This document shows positions 43,878-52,082 of a stretch of DNA of 56,626 bases, piece after piece. The stretch's first letter is position 1, and each line of letters starts with the position of its first letter. The translations under genes and the position numbers were made by a program. A model generated the notes under the pieces. That model had not been told where the DNA came from. It made no database searches and saw nothing but the letters and a program-made list of their open reading frames with translations. Origin of the DNA: Burkholderia sp. BCC0322 (lineage in GTDB: Bacteria > Pseudomonadota > Gammaproteobacteria > Burkholderiales > Burkholderiaceae); contig NZ_CADFDU010000023.1 of the NCBI RefSeq assembly GCF_902833045.1, positions 1 through 56,626 on the forward strand, in the 5' to 3' direction.

Positions 43878-44609
43878 ATGCAGGCTTCGCATCTCGCTCC
43901 TGCCGGCGCCGTGCCGGCTGCACCACGTATGAACCCCCGAGTGATCGTCGTCGCGGTCGGTGTGCTTGCCGCACACGCGATCATGCTGACGGCCGCCTGG
44001 CTCCATCGCAACGCGCCGCCGCCGCCGAAGGAGATCGAGGTTCAGTCGATCACCGCGCAGCTCATTCCGCCCGCGCCCCCTGCCCAGCCGGTCGCGGTCC
44101 AGTCGGCCGCGCAACAGCCTACGCCGCCCAAGCCCACGCCGCGCGTGAAGCCGAAGGTCGAGCCGAAGCCAGTGCAGAAAGCGGTCCCGACGCCTCAGCC
44201 GGTCTCGCAGGCTCCGTCGCCGACACCCGCGCCGGCAGTGGCCGATCCGACACCGGCTCCCGCGGCGCCTGCGCCTGCTGCACCGGCTGCAGCACCCGGC
44301 CCGGCACGCGAGACGATGCAGGTCAGCGCGCCGAAGAACGTGTCGGCGCTCACCTGCAATTTCGTGAAGCCGACCTATCCGTCGATGTCGCGCCGTCGCG
44401 GCGAAACGGGCACGGCCTATGTTCACTTCATCATCGGCGTGACGGGCAAGATCGAAAGCGTCCAGTTGCAGAAGAGCAGCGGCTACCCGCGTCTCGACGA
44501 AGCCGCGCTCGATGCGACGCGCGCCAGTACCTGTCCGCCGTATATCGAGAACGGCCAGGCGATCCGCGCCGCCCATACGCTGCCCTTCAACTTCACGCTT
44601 GACGACTAA
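43878..44609 (+). CDS. tonB: Energy transducer TonB
   Basis: 243 residues. A single N-terminal helix (about 24-40, VIVVAVGVLAAHAIMLTAAW) is followed by a long proline/alanine/lysine-rich spacer (about 48-145). The C-terminal TonB box-binding domain holds NFVKPTYPSMSRRRGETGTA, YVHFIIGVTGKIESVQLQKS and SGYPRLDEAALDATRAS. TonB links the ExbB-ExbD proton channel to outer-membrane siderophore and haem receptors. It heads a tonB-exbB-exbD operon; exbB starts 36 bases later. Confidence 0.95.
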   Translation: MQASHLAPAGAVPAAPRMNPRVIVVAVGVLAAHAIMLTAAWLHRNAPPPPKEIEVQSITAQLIPPAPPAQPVAVQSAAQQPTPPKPTPRVKPKVEPKPVQKAVPTPQPVSQAPSPTPAPAVADPTPAPAAPAPAAPAAAPGPARETMQVSAPKNVSALTCNFVKPTYPSMSRRRGETGTAYVHFIIGVTGKIESVQLQKSSGYPRLDEAALDATRASTCPPYIENGQAIRAAHTLPFNFTLDD

Positions 44610-44645
44610 CCCGTCATATTCGGTAGATTCAAAGGAAACAAGAAA

Positions 44646-45377
44646 ATGCAAAGCTACGGTATCGCGCACGTCTGGGCGCAAGGTGATTTCGTCACGCGCG
44701 CCATCGCGATCACGCTGCTCGTGATGTCGATCCTGTCGTGGATCGTGATCGTCATCAAGGGCTGGAACGTGATCCGCCTGAACCGCCTGACGAAGAATGC
44801 CGAACAGGCATTCTGGCATTCGGACGACTTCGACGACGGGATCCGGAAGCTCGGGCTCGCCGCATCGACGCCGAACGACAACCCGTTCCTCGCACTCGCG
44901 CTGTCGGGCAAGGAAGCCGCCGATCACCACCATCAGACGCAACCGCACCTGCACGACCGCATGGACGTGTCGGACTGGGTCACGCGCTGCCTCAAGGACA
45001 CGATGGACGAAGGCATCTCGCGCATGCAGAGTGGTCTCGCGATCCTCGCGTCGATCGGTAGCACGGCGCCGTTCGTCGGCCTGTTCGGTACGGTCTGGGG
45101 GATCTACCACGCACTGCTCGCGATCGGCGCGTCCGGCCAGACGTCGATCGACCAGGTCGCGGGCCCGGTCGGCGAATCGCTGATCATGACCGCCTTCGGC
45201 CTGTTCGTCGCGATCCCTGCCGTGCTCGGCTACAACGCACTCACCCGTGCGAACAAGGGTGTCGTCAGCAAGCTGCGTCGCTTCGCGCACGGCCTGCACG
45301 CGTATTTTGTGACGGGCGCGAGCCTTGCCTCGTCGTCGACGCGCGACGGCCTGCGTCTCGCGACGCGCGCCAGCTGA
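44646..45377 (+). CDS. exbB: Biopolymer transport protein ExbB (MotA/TolQ/ExbB proton channel family)
   Basis: 243 residues with three membrane segments: one near the N-terminus (AITLLVMSILSWIVIVIKGW) and two near 130-210, with SIGSTAPFVGLFGTVWGIYH and SLIMTAFGLFVAIPAVLGYN, the signature of the family. ExbB forms the inner-membrane pentamer that surrounds ExbD and energises TonB with the proton gradient. It is the middle gene of the operon; exbD starts 13 bases after the stop. Confidence 0.95.
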   Translation: MQSYGIAHVWAQGDFVTRAIAITLLVMSILSWIVIVIKGWNVIRLNRLTKNAEQAFWHSDDFDDGIRKLGLAASTPNDNPFLALALSGKEAADHHHQTQPHLHDRMDVSDWVTRCLKDTMDEGISRMQSGLAILASIGSTAPFVGLFGTVWGIYHALLAIGASGQTSIDQVAGPVGESLIMTAFGLFVAIPAVLGYNALTRANKGVVSKLRRFAHGLHAYFVTGASLASSSTRDGLRLATRAS

Positions 45378-45390
45378 GGCGGGGTGAACC

Positions 45391-45819
45391 ATGGCAATGA
45401 ACACCGGTTTCAGCGACGATGACGACGATGCAGTGATGAGCGAGATCAACATGACGCCGCTCGTCGACGTCATGCTCGTACTCCTGATCATTTTCCTCGT
45501 GACGATCCCGGCGATGCAGCATGCGGTGAAGATCAACCTGCCGCACGCCAGCAGCCAGCCCGTCGACGAAAAGCCGCAGACGGTCGACGTCGCGATCCAG
45601 GGTGACGGCACGATCCTGTGGGACGACCACACGGTCACGCGCGAACAATTGCAGGAACGCATCGCGGAAGCGGCAAAACGCACGCCGCAACCGGAGTTGC
45701 ACCTGCGCGCGGACCGCAAGGTCGCGTACGAACACGTCGCGGAAGTGATGTCGGATGCACAGGCAGGCGGCCTGACGAAGCTCGGCTTCGTGACGGAGCC
45801 GACCGCGAAAGCGAAGTAA
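45391..45819 (+). CDS. exbD: Biopolymer transport protein ExbD
   Basis: 142 residues. The head MAMNTGFSDDDDDAVMSEIN leads into the helix MTPLVDVMLVLLIIFLVTIP, in which the aspartate is the proton-carrying residue. The periplasmic domain follows. It works with ExbB and TonB. Three 14-bp GC-rich repeats and an intrinsic terminator follow. Confidence 0.95.
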   Translation: MAMNTGFSDDDDDAVMSEINMTPLVDVMLVLLIIFLVTIPAMQHAVKINLPHASSQPVDEKPQTVDVAIQGDGTILWDDHTVTREQLQERIAEAAKRTPQPELHLRADRKVAYEHVAEVMSDAQAGGLTKLGFVTEPTAKAK

Positions 45820-45837
45820 CGCACGCGCTATCCGACA

Positions 45838-45877
45838 CGCCGGCCGCACCTCGCCGGCCGCACCTCGCCGGCCGCAC
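45838..45877. repeat. Three tandem 14-bp repeats after exbD
   Basis: CGCCGGCCGCACCT occurs three times head to tail (the third ends CGCACAC). It lies between the exbD stop and the terminator. Tandem short repeats like this vary in copy number between strains; no function is evident. Confidence 0.85.
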
Positions 45878-45884
45878 ACAAAGT

Positions 45885-45918
45885 AAAAGGCCTTCATCGC
45901 CAGATGAAGGCCTTTTTT
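45885..45918 (+). terminator. Intrinsic terminator of tonB-exbB-exbD
   Basis: AAGGCCTTCAT and ATGAAGGCCTT form an 11-bp perfect stem with a 6-base loop, ending in six T residues. Confidence 0.93.
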
Positions 45919-46201
45919 CATGCGCACGCGGGCGCCTTCGGGCGGCGGGCTCTTTGGCGGTATCGGTTGCGCCTCGAGCAACGCAAATGCGACTCTGCCG
46001 TGGTCTGCACGGACTGCGCGTTCTGCCCTATCTGGCTCACAATATATGCGGCCACCTGATTTCGCTCAGAACTTCCTTCACGAAATGGGATTTCAATATA
46101 GGCCCGTGTGCACGCGCATTCAAGGTTCCGGCGATTGAAACTTGCGATTGCAGGCGACGCTTCAATGACAAAACAAATTTGCCTCGCCGTGCGCGTCGTG
46201 T
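45919..46201. other. Intergenic region between the exbD terminator and the LysR gene
   Basis: About 280 bases between convergent genes. Frames on both strands are short and lack ribosome binding sites. The central part (46030-46120) is A+T-richer. I see no hairpin that would terminate the LysR gene on the minus strand. Confidence 0.4.
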
Positions 46202-47176
46202 TCAGGTCGCCGAAACATCGGCCGCCGCTTCCTTCTTCGCTCGTTCCGGGCACCCCGGTTCCTTGTAGGCGCCGTGATCGAGCTTCTCGACCAGATAGTC
46301 GACGAACGCACGCACCGCGGGCGGCATCCCCTGCCGCGACACGAACACCGCATACAGTTGCGGCACCGGCAGCGTCCAGCCCGGCATCACCGGCGACAGC
46401 TGCCCCGCACGCAGCGCGTTGCCGTACATCATCTCCGGCAGCGCCGCGATGCCGAGGCCATCGAGCACGGCTTCACGGATCGTCATCAGGTCGGCCGTCA
46501 CGAGCCGCGGGTCGTGCTCGTGCACGTGGCGCGTACCGTCCGGCGCGATCAGGTTGAACACGTGCCGCCCGTCGACGCTCGGCGTATCGAGTGTCTCGAA
46601 TCCGCTCAGGTCGTCCGGTACCAGCGGCGGCGCATTCTGGCTCAGCAGGCTCGGCGCGCCAACCAGCATCTGCTCGGTACGCCACAGCGGCCGCACGACG
46701 ATATTCGCGTTCTGCGGCGGCTCCGAGCGCACGCGCAGCGCGACGTCGATCGAATCCTCGAACAGGTCGATCACGCGATTCGTCACGCGGACGTGCACCT
46801 TCACCTCGGGATAGCGACGCAGGAATTCGGGCAGGATGCGCGACAGCATCGTCTGCGACAGCGTCACGGGCACGCTGACGCGCACCGAACCGCGCGGCGA
46901 CGAGCGCAACTGCTGGACAGCGTTCATTGCCGCCTGTGCTTCGGCCAGCATCGCCTGGCAATGCTGGTAGAACAGCTCCCCCGCCTCGGTCAGCGCGAGC
47001 TTGCGTGTGGAGCGCTGCAGCAGGCGCACGCCGAGCGCCGCCTCGAGTTCGGTCAGGCGCCGCGACAGGCGCGATTTCGAGATGCCCAGCACGCGCTCCG
47101 CAGCCGAGAACCCACCATGTTCGACGACCTGCGAAAAGTACATGAGGTCGTTCAGGTTATGTGCATCGATAGTCAT
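46202..47176 (-). CDS. LysR family transcriptional regulator, divergent from pirin
   Basis: 324 residues. The helix-turn-helix is at about 1-65 (GGFSAAERVLGISKSRLSRR followed by LEAALGVRLLQRSTRKLALT). The effector domain starts near 92 (GSVRVSVPVTLSQTMLSRIL). The subgroup with SKSRLSRR recognition helices (DsdC/CrgA-like) often controls a divergent pirin or oxidoreductase gene. The 7-bp inverted repeat in the shared 122-bp promoter region is the candidate binding site. The lysine/alanine-rich C-terminal tail is unremarkable. Confidence 0.9.
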   Translation of the reverse strand: MTIDAHNLNDLMYFSQVVEHGGFSAAERVLGISKSRLSRRLTELEAALGVRLLQRSTRKLALTEAGELFYQHCQAMLAEAQAAMNAVQQLRSSPRGSVRVSVPVTLSQTMLSRILPEFLRRYPEVKVHVRVTNRVIDLFEDSIDVALRVRSEPPQNANIVVRPLWRTEQMLVGAPSLLSQNAPPLVPDDLSGFETLDTPSVDGRHVFNLIAPDGTRHVHEHDPRLVTADLMTIREAVLDGLGIAALPEMMYGNALRAGQLSPVMPGWTLPVPQLYAVFVSRQGMPPAVRAFVDYLVEKLDHGAYKEPGCPERAKKEAAADVSAT

Positions 47177-47241
47177 CTCATCGTTCCATTTTCAGAACAA
47201 TCTATTGCGAACCGTCGCGAATCGACCGGTAAAACGCCCAA

Positions 47242-47275
47242 TATAATAGCGCTGTGTTTCAAAAATAACGCTATT
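47242..47275. promoter_or_regulatory. Pirin promoter -10 and overlapping inverted repeat
   Basis: TATAAT at 47242-47247 is a perfect -10 for pirin. AATAGCG (47245-47251) and CGCTATT (47269-47275) are perfect inverted 7-base arms separated by 17 bases and overlap it. No good -35 lies at the right distance, typical of promoters that need an activator or are repressed by a LysR protein. The transcript would start just after the first arm. Confidence 0.55.
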
Positions 47276-47298
47276 CCGATCATTTCGAGGGTATCCGC

Positions 47299-48171
47299 AT
47301 GACAACCGCTCGCTCGCTTGACCGCACTTACCCCGCGCTTCGCACGACCGAAGGCGGCGGCTTCGTGGTTCATCGCCCGTTCCCGACCCGGCTGCTGATG
47401 GATTTCGACCCGTTCCTGCTGCTCGACGAAATGGGCCCCGTCGACTACGCACCCGGCGAAGCCAAGGGCGCCCCCGACCATCCGCATCGCGGCTTCGAGA
47501 CCGTGACCTACGTACTCGACGGGCGCTTCCGTCATCGCGACTCGTCCGGCCATGCCGGCGCGCTCGGCCCGGGCGACGTGCAATGGATGACGGCGGGCGC
47601 CGGCGTCGTGCACAGCGAGATGCCGGATCCTGAATTCGCGAAGGCGGGCGGCCGCTCCCACGGCTTCCAGCTGTGGGTCAACCTGCCGCGCCGTGACAAG
47701 CTGATCGCGCCGCGCTACCAGGAGATCCCTGCCGACCGTATCCCGAGCGCGACGTCGCCGGACGGCCGTGCACGCGTACGCGTGATCGCCGGCGAAGCGT
47801 TCGGCGTACGCGCCACGATCGAAACGCGCACGCCGATCCTCTACCAGCATTTCACGCTGCAGCCCGGTGCAACGGTCACGCAGACCGTCCCCGCAGGCTA
47901 TCGCGTGTTTGCCTATCCGATCGACGGAACGGGCCTCTACGGGCCCGCCAGACAGGCTGTCGACGCACGACACATGGTCGTGTACCGCGACGACGGCGAC
48001 ACGGTCACGTTCGCCGCCGGCGACATGCCGCTCGACCTGCTGCTGATCGGCGGCGTCCCGCTCAACGAGCCGATCGTCCGCTACGGCCCTTTCGTGATGA
48101 ATACCGAGGAAGAGATTCGGCAAGCGGTCGTCGACTACCAGACCGGTCGCATGGGCCGCATCGAAGCCTGA
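47299..48171 (+). CDS. Pirin family protein
   Basis: 290 residues of the bicupin pirin fold. The metal-binding N-terminal cupin holds DHPHRGFETVTYVLDGRFRH (two histidines), GPGDVQWMTAGAGVVHSEMP (His and Glu) and FQLWVNLPRRDKLIAPRYQE. Pirins bind iron or another divalent metal; some oxidise quercetin, others modulate transcription or pyruvate metabolism. The role here is unknown. It is divergently arranged with a LysR regulator, which probably senses an aromatic or redox signal. The position in the iron neighbourhood may be coincidence. Confidence 0.92.
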   Translation: MTTARSLDRTYPALRTTEGGGFVVHRPFPTRLLMDFDPFLLLDEMGPVDYAPGEAKGAPDHPHRGFETVTYVLDGRFRHRDSSGHAGALGPGDVQWMTAGAGVVHSEMPDPEFAKAGGRSHGFQLWVNLPRRDKLIAPRYQEIPADRIPSATSPDGRARVRVIAGEAFGVRATIETRTPILYQHFTLQPGATVTQTVPAGYRVFAYPIDGTGLYGPARQAVDARHMVVYRDDGDTVTFAAGDMPLDLLLIGGVPLNEPIVRYGPFVMNTEEEIRQAVVDYQTGRMGRIEA

Positions 48172-48271
48172 CGCATGGACGGGCGCGCAGGTGCCGCGAA
48201 ACCGCCCGTTTTGCGTCACAATTGACTTCTCGAACCACGTGGCCGCCTGCCACCAGAAGGAACCCGTCCCC

Positions 48272-48754
48272 TTGAACTTCGAACATCTGATCCAGATCAA
48301 TTCCGACGATCCGGCCGTGCCGCCCCTCACCCGCGAACAGCTCTGGGAAGGTCTCGTGCTGCGCGCAGAACAGCCGCAACTGTTCGTGCTCGGCCTCGAC
48401 AGCTGCGTCGTCCACGAACGGACGGACACGACGCTCGAACGTGAACTGCACTACGGTCACGCGACCGTGCGCGACCACGTCACGTTCACACCGAACCAGC
48501 AGGTCCGCTACGACATCCGCGCCGCCGACGGCGAGATCGGCGGCTCGCTGACGATGACGATCGAGGAACGTGACGACCACGAGCTGTTCCTGCGTTTCGA
48601 ATACCGCACGACGCTGGTCGTCACGGACGACAGCGAAGACGCTCGTCAGACACACGGGATCGTCAAGGAGGCATACCGTACGTCGGATATCGACACGGTC
48701 CGCCTGATCCGCGAATACGCGCAGGGCCGCAAGGACCCCGATCCGCTGCACTGA
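48272..48754 (+). CDS. DUF1857 / SRPBCC-fold protein
   Basis: 160 residues starting at TTG 48272 (MNFEHLIQIN), with AAGGAA upstream; the next in-frame methionine would remove most of the fold, so TTG is preferred. HLIQINSDDPAVPPLTREQL, WEGLVLRAEQPQLFVLGLDS and VRLIREYAQGRKDPDPLH match the DUF1857 family of START/SRPBCC-like proteins, small ligand-binding cytoplasmic domains. Ligand and role are unknown. A hairpin with a T-rich tail follows. Confidence 0.78.
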   Translation: MNFEHLIQINSDDPAVPPLTREQLWEGLVLRAEQPQLFVLGLDSCVVHERTDTTLERELHYGHATVRDHVTFTPNQQVRYDIRAADGEIGGSLTMTIEERDDHELFLRFEYRTTLVVTDDSEDARQTHGIVKEAYRTSDIDTVRLIREYAQGRKDPDPLH

Positions 48755-48761
48755 ACCCGAT

Positions 48762-48784
48762 GGCGGCCCGCAGGCCGCCTCTTT
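48762..48784 (+). terminator. Terminator after the DUF1857 gene
   Basis: GGCGGCC and GGCCGCC pair around CGCA, followed by TCTTT. The T tract is imperfect, so termination may be partial. Confidence 0.65.
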
Positions 48785-48832
48785 GATTCAAGCTATCAGA
48801 TTCGCCCTCTCGATCGATAAAGAGTTTTTGTA

Positions 48833-48852
48833 AATGGGAATAGTTATCATTT
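48833..48852. promoter_or_regulatory. Fur box of the hemP promoter
   Basis: AATGGGAATAGTTATCATTT matches the 19-bp Fur consensus in both halves (GGAAT and ATCATT) and lies about 40 bases before the hemP start in a clearly A+T-rich stretch. Confidence 0.82.
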
Positions 48853-48892
48853 AGAATTCATTCCATCGTATCGACAGTCACCGATCAACCGA

Positions 48893-49138
48893 ATGACCGA
48901 CACCATGCGCCCGACCACGCTGACTTTGCGCCGCACGACCGGCAACGCAGGCAGCAGCCGTCAGAAGACGGCAGCGGTCACCACGCCGGCGAAGCCCGCC
49001 GGCCACCGCGATGCAGGCACGCGGGTCGTCAGCAGCGATACGCTGCTGCAAGGCCAAAGCCACGTCAGCATCGCGCACAACGGAGAGACCTATCAGTTGC
49101 GCGCCACTCGGCTGGGCAAACTGATCCTGACGAAGTAA
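48893..49138 (+). CDS. hemP: Hemin uptake protein HemP/HmuP family
   Basis: 81 residues, slightly longer than the 50-70 usual. The C-terminal half, SSDTLLQGQSHVSIAHNGET followed by YQLRATRLGKLILTK, is the family signature. The N-terminus is Thr/Arg/Ala-rich. HmuP in rhizobia activates haem-receptor transcription with Fur; in Burkholderia it is among the most strongly iron-starvation-induced genes as far as I recall. The Fur box fits. Here no haem-uptake genes follow: the next plus-strand item is a candidate small RNA and a strong terminator. Confidence 0.92.
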   Translation: MTDTMRPTTLTLRRTTGNAGSSRQKTAAVTTPAKPAGHRDAGTRVVSSDTLLQGQSHVSIAHNGETYQLRATRLGKLILTK

Positions 49139-49327
49139 CGACAGAGTATTGTGGGGACCACCTCCCTGAGAGGTGTTGGGCAGTAGCCAGCGTAACGGCT
49201 TGCACGCGAGATCTAGACCCCTTCGTGCAAACACACTCAAGCAGCCGTTGCAGCAAGCCAAGCCACTTTTTTGGTTCTCGCACAAGGAAGAAAAAAAGCG
49301 ACACGTCCTTCGACGTGTCGCTTTTTT
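49139..49327 (+). ncRNA. Candidate small RNA / hemP 3' RNA
   Basis: Between the hemP stop and a strong terminator lie about 150 bases without a coding frame. At 49160-49176 CACCTC and GAGGTG form a hairpin whose loop and 5' arm expose CACCTCCC, the complement of a Shine-Dalgarno sequence. The segment ends in a perfect 11-bp stem with U-run, as Hfq-dependent RNAs do. It would be transcribed with hemP from a Fur-controlled promoter. I recall a low-iron-induced Burkholderia cenocepacia sRNA named BrrF with a Fur-consistent context; whether this is the same locus I cannot verify from sequence. Confidence 0.45.
49291..49327. terminator. Bidirectional intrinsic terminator between hemP and ftrD
   Basis: AGCGACACGTC and GACGTGTCGCT form a perfect 11-bp stem with a CTTC tetraloop, flanked by an A-run on the left and a T-run on the right, so it can stop both the hemP transcript and the ftr transcript. 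Confidence 0.95.
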
Positions 49328-49409
49328 GTTTGGGCAGCCAATGCGTGAAGCACGCCGCCCAGCTTCGTTACCGCACGATGCCTGACCGCCGCAGCGGCAC
49401 GCGATCCGC

Positions 49410-50807
49410 TTAGAAACCCCAGAACATCAACCACCATGCGCTGTCGATGACGGCAAGCCCGACGGCGAACCATGCGAACGCCGCAAGCCGGCGCGGCCAG
49501 GCCGCATAGCGCCCTGTCACGTTCCACGCGAGCCACGCACTCCATGCGTTGGCGCCGACCAGGATCGCGATGCGCACATCGGTCGCCCAGCCGAGCGGCA
49601 CATGCTCGGCACGCAGCAGCGACAGTGTCGTGGCCGACAGGCCAAGAAATACGCCCGCCCCCGCGATCGGGATCAACGCCTGCGCAAGATGATGCAGCCG
49701 CACGCGATCGAAGCGACCGAGCATCAGCGTGGCGCCAGCCAGCAGCATCAGCAGCGCCGTGCCGTACACGAGCCCCGTGCCGACGATGTAGCTGACGACC
49801 AGCCCCCCGTCGAGCCAGGAGAACACGTCGTTGCGATCCGGGTAGTGCGTGAGCAGGAACCACGGCGCATTGGTCTCGAGCGGCCACGTGATGTCATGGT
49901 CGATCAGCCAGCCCGCGAGCCATTGCTTGATCTGCACGAACCACGGGCTGACGGTCCAGTGGAACGCACCGATCGCGACGCCGAGCAGGCCGTACAGGAT
50001 CAGCGCGGTGTCCCACGGGTTCGCCTGCTGCGCGCCGAGGTTCACGACTTCGTCGGACGGCGAGCGCAACGACAGCGAGATCGCATCGCGATGCCCGCTG
50101 CAGCGGCCGCACATGTGGCAGTCCGCCGCGCCCTTCATGTTACGCAACGGCACGAGCGGCGCGCAGTTGATTGGAATCACGCGATGGCCATGCTCGCCGT
50201 TCTTGTACGAACGGCGCCATGCATCCTCGTCGACCTTGTAGCGCATCGGCGCCAGCCGCGCGAGCAGCCCGAACACGCCGTTGACCGGGCACAGGTACTT
50301 GCACCACACGCGCTTCTCGCGGCCGTACAGCACGCCGATCACGATCGCGCCGACAGTCGAGCCGCCGAGCACGAACAGCACCGCGAGCGGGTACTGGTAC
50401 ACGCTCACCATCTGCCCGTAGATCGTCGTGAGCCCGAACGCGACAAACGGCCAGCCGCCCCACCGTATCCAGCGCGGAATCGGGCCGCCGCGGCCGAACT
50501 TGCTCGCGAATTCGGTGAGCGCCCCTTCCGGGCACAGCACGCCGCACCAGACGCGGCCGAGCATCACCATCGACAGCAGCACGAACGGCCACCAGATGCC
50601 CCAGAACGTGAACTGCGCGATCAGCGTGAGGTTGCTCCACAGGTGTGCGGAATCATCCGGCAGCGGCAACACCGCCGGCACGATGATCAGGAACGCATAG
50701 ACGGCGACGACGGCCCACTGGATGCCGCGGATCAGCGTGCCGTGCCGCTGCATCCACTGGCCGGCCTGCGCGAGCCAGCCCTGCTTGCCTGCGGCGACAA
50801 CACTCAT
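49410..50807 (-). CDS. ftrD: FtrD-type 4Fe-4S ferredoxin membrane protein of the ferrous-iron importer
   Basis: 465 residues with about eleven membrane segments. Cysteine clusters of the NapH/polyferredoxin type are WCGVLCPEGALTEF, WCKYLCPVNGVFGL and DCHMCGRCSGHRDA. In the FtrABCD system described in Bordetella and Burkholderia, this protein is thought to accept electrons from iron oxidised during uptake. Its ATG overlaps the ftrC stop by four bases. It is the last gene of the operon and ends before the shared terminator. Confidence 0.9.
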   Translation of the reverse strand: MSVVAAGKQGWLAQAGQWMQRHGTLIRGIQWAVVAVYAFLIIVPAVLPLPDDSAHLWSNLTLIAQFTFWGIWWPFVLLSMVMLGRVWCGVLCPEGALTEFASKFGRGGPIPRWIRWGGWPFVAFGLTTIYGQMVSVYQYPLAVLFVLGGSTVGAIVIGVLYGREKRVWCKYLCPVNGVFGLLARLAPMRYKVDEDAWRRSYKNGEHGHRVIPINCAPLVPLRNMKGAADCHMCGRCSGHRDAISLSLRSPSDEVVNLGAQQANPWDTALILYGLLGVAIGAFHWTVSPWFVQIKQWLAGWLIDHDITWPLETNAPWFLLTHYPDRNDVFSWLDGGLVVSYIVGTGLVYGTALLMLLAGATLMLGRFDRVRLHHLAQALIPIAGAGVFLGLSATTLSLLRAEHVPLGWATDVRIAILVGANAWSAWLAWNVTGRYAAWPRRLAAFAWFAVGLAVIDSAWWLMFWGF

Positions 50808-51646
50808 GCCGCGTGACCTGCCGCGACGGCCGGACGACGGCTCGCGCGCTTCATCAGCAGCCAGACCACCGCCCAGTACACGGCATAGGCAACCAGGTTG
50901 GTCAGTGCCGGGTGCGCACGATAGCCGGTCAGCGTCGCGACGAGCGAGCCGAACGTGCCCGAATCATCGAGGATCGCGGACGTGTCCCACACCTGCGAAA
51001 TGCCGAGCGGCAGGATTTCCTTGTCGATCAACTTGTCGACGCCGGTCTGGAACAGGCCCGCGCCGAGGAACAGCAGCATCACTTCGGTGACGCGGAAAAA
51101 ATGCCGCCACGAGAAGTACTTGCCGCCGAGCTGCAGCAGATAGAACGTGAAGAATGCAAGACCGAGGCCGATCACGACCGCGAGCATCTGGCTGCCGTCG
51201 ACGTGGCCCGATTGGCCAAAACCGAGACCGTACAGGAAGATCACCGTCTCGCTGCCTTCGCGCGCGATCGCGAGCGCGACCAGCACCGCGACGCCCCACC
51301 AGTTCGAATCGCGCGTGCTCTGCTGCAGCGATTGCTCCATGTCGCGCTTCAGCGTGCGGCCGTGCCGGCGCATCCAAAGCACCATCTGCACGATCAGCAC
51401 GCATGCGATCAGCACCATGGCGGTCTGGAAGTAGTCCTGCGCGTCGCCGGACAGCACTTCGGTGAAACCGACCAGTGCGGCACCGAGGCCGACGGCCATC
51501 AACAGGCCGACACCGACGCCGGTCCAGAGGAAAGGCAGGCCGCGGCGCGCATCGTCGTCACCGTTTTTCAGCCATGCATAGAGAATGCCGACGACGAGCA
51601 GCGCTTCGACGCTCTCCCGCCAGACGATGAACAAGATCTGACCCAT
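50804..51646 (-). CDS. ftrC: FTR1-family high-affinity iron permease
   Basis: 280 residues with seven membrane segments. The two iron-binding REXXE motifs of the FTR1 family are visible: RESVE in helix 1 (residues 10-14) and REGSE in the fourth helix region. It carries iron across the inner membrane after oxidation at the periplasmic side. It follows ftrB after 58 bases and overlaps ftrD, so the two are translated together. Confidence 0.93.
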   Translation of the reverse strand: MGQILFIVWRESVEALLVVGILYAWLKNGDDDARRGLPFLWTGVGVGLLMAVGLGAALVGFTEVLSGDAQDYFQTAMVLIACVLIVQMVLWMRRHGRTLKRDMEQSLQQSTRDSNWWGVAVLVALAIAREGSETVIFLYGLGFGQSGHVDGSQMLAVVIGLGLAFFTFYLLQLGGKYFSWRHFFRVTEVMLLFLGAGLFQTGVDKLIDKEILPLGISQVWDTSAILDDSGTFGSLVATLTGYRAHPALTNLVAYAVYWAVVWLLMKRASRRPAVAAGHAA

Positions 51647-51704
51647 CGATATCTCCTGACGCGCGGTACACCGGGCAGGTGTGCCCGCGCGCAGATAAAA
51701 CGCG

Positions 51705-52037
51705 TTACTTCGCGACGATTACGCCCTGCGCCTGCTGGTGGAAATCGTCGAAAAACTTGTATTCGCCCGGCGACAACGGTGCGACGACCACGAACGAATC
51801 GGCGCCCGGCGCGAGCACCTTCTCCTTGCGCAGTTGCACGCTCTCGAATTCGGCGGCGCCCTTGCCGGTGTTCTTGATCTCGATCTTGAAACGCTGGCCG
51901 GCCGGCACTTCGATGCGGGCGGGATTCAGCTTGCCGTCCGCCATCTCGAGCTTGAACGTCGGCAGATCGGCAGCGTACGCTGCGCCGGCAAGCCACAACG
52001 CAGCAGCTGCGGCAACGATTTTCTGGGGAATTTTCAT
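51705..52037 (-). CDS. ftrB: FtrB periplasmic cupredoxin-domain protein
   Basis: 110 residues from the ATG at 52037. A signal peptide ending LAGAAYAADLP is followed by a cupredoxin fold with FKIEIKNTGKGAAEFESVQL and FFDDFHQQAQGVIVAK. In FtrABCD it probably oxidises Fe(II) or hands it to FtrC in the periplasm. The usual cupredoxin copper ligands are not clearly present, as reported for this family, so metal use remains uncertain. Confidence 0.9.
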   Translation of the reverse strand: MKIPQKIVAAAAALWLAGAAYAADLPTFKLEMADGKLNPARIEVPAGQRFKIEIKNTGKGAAEFESVQLRKEKVLAPGADSFVVVAPLSPGEYKFFDDFHQQAQGVIVAK

Positions 52038-52082
52038 TCTGGGTTCTCTACGCCGACGGCACGCCGTCCGTGATGCCACCGA

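Noticed and set aside
45919-46201. Possible gene remnant between exbD and the LysR gene
   Set aside because: Frames on both strands give no recognisable protein similarity, so the stretch is left as intergenic.
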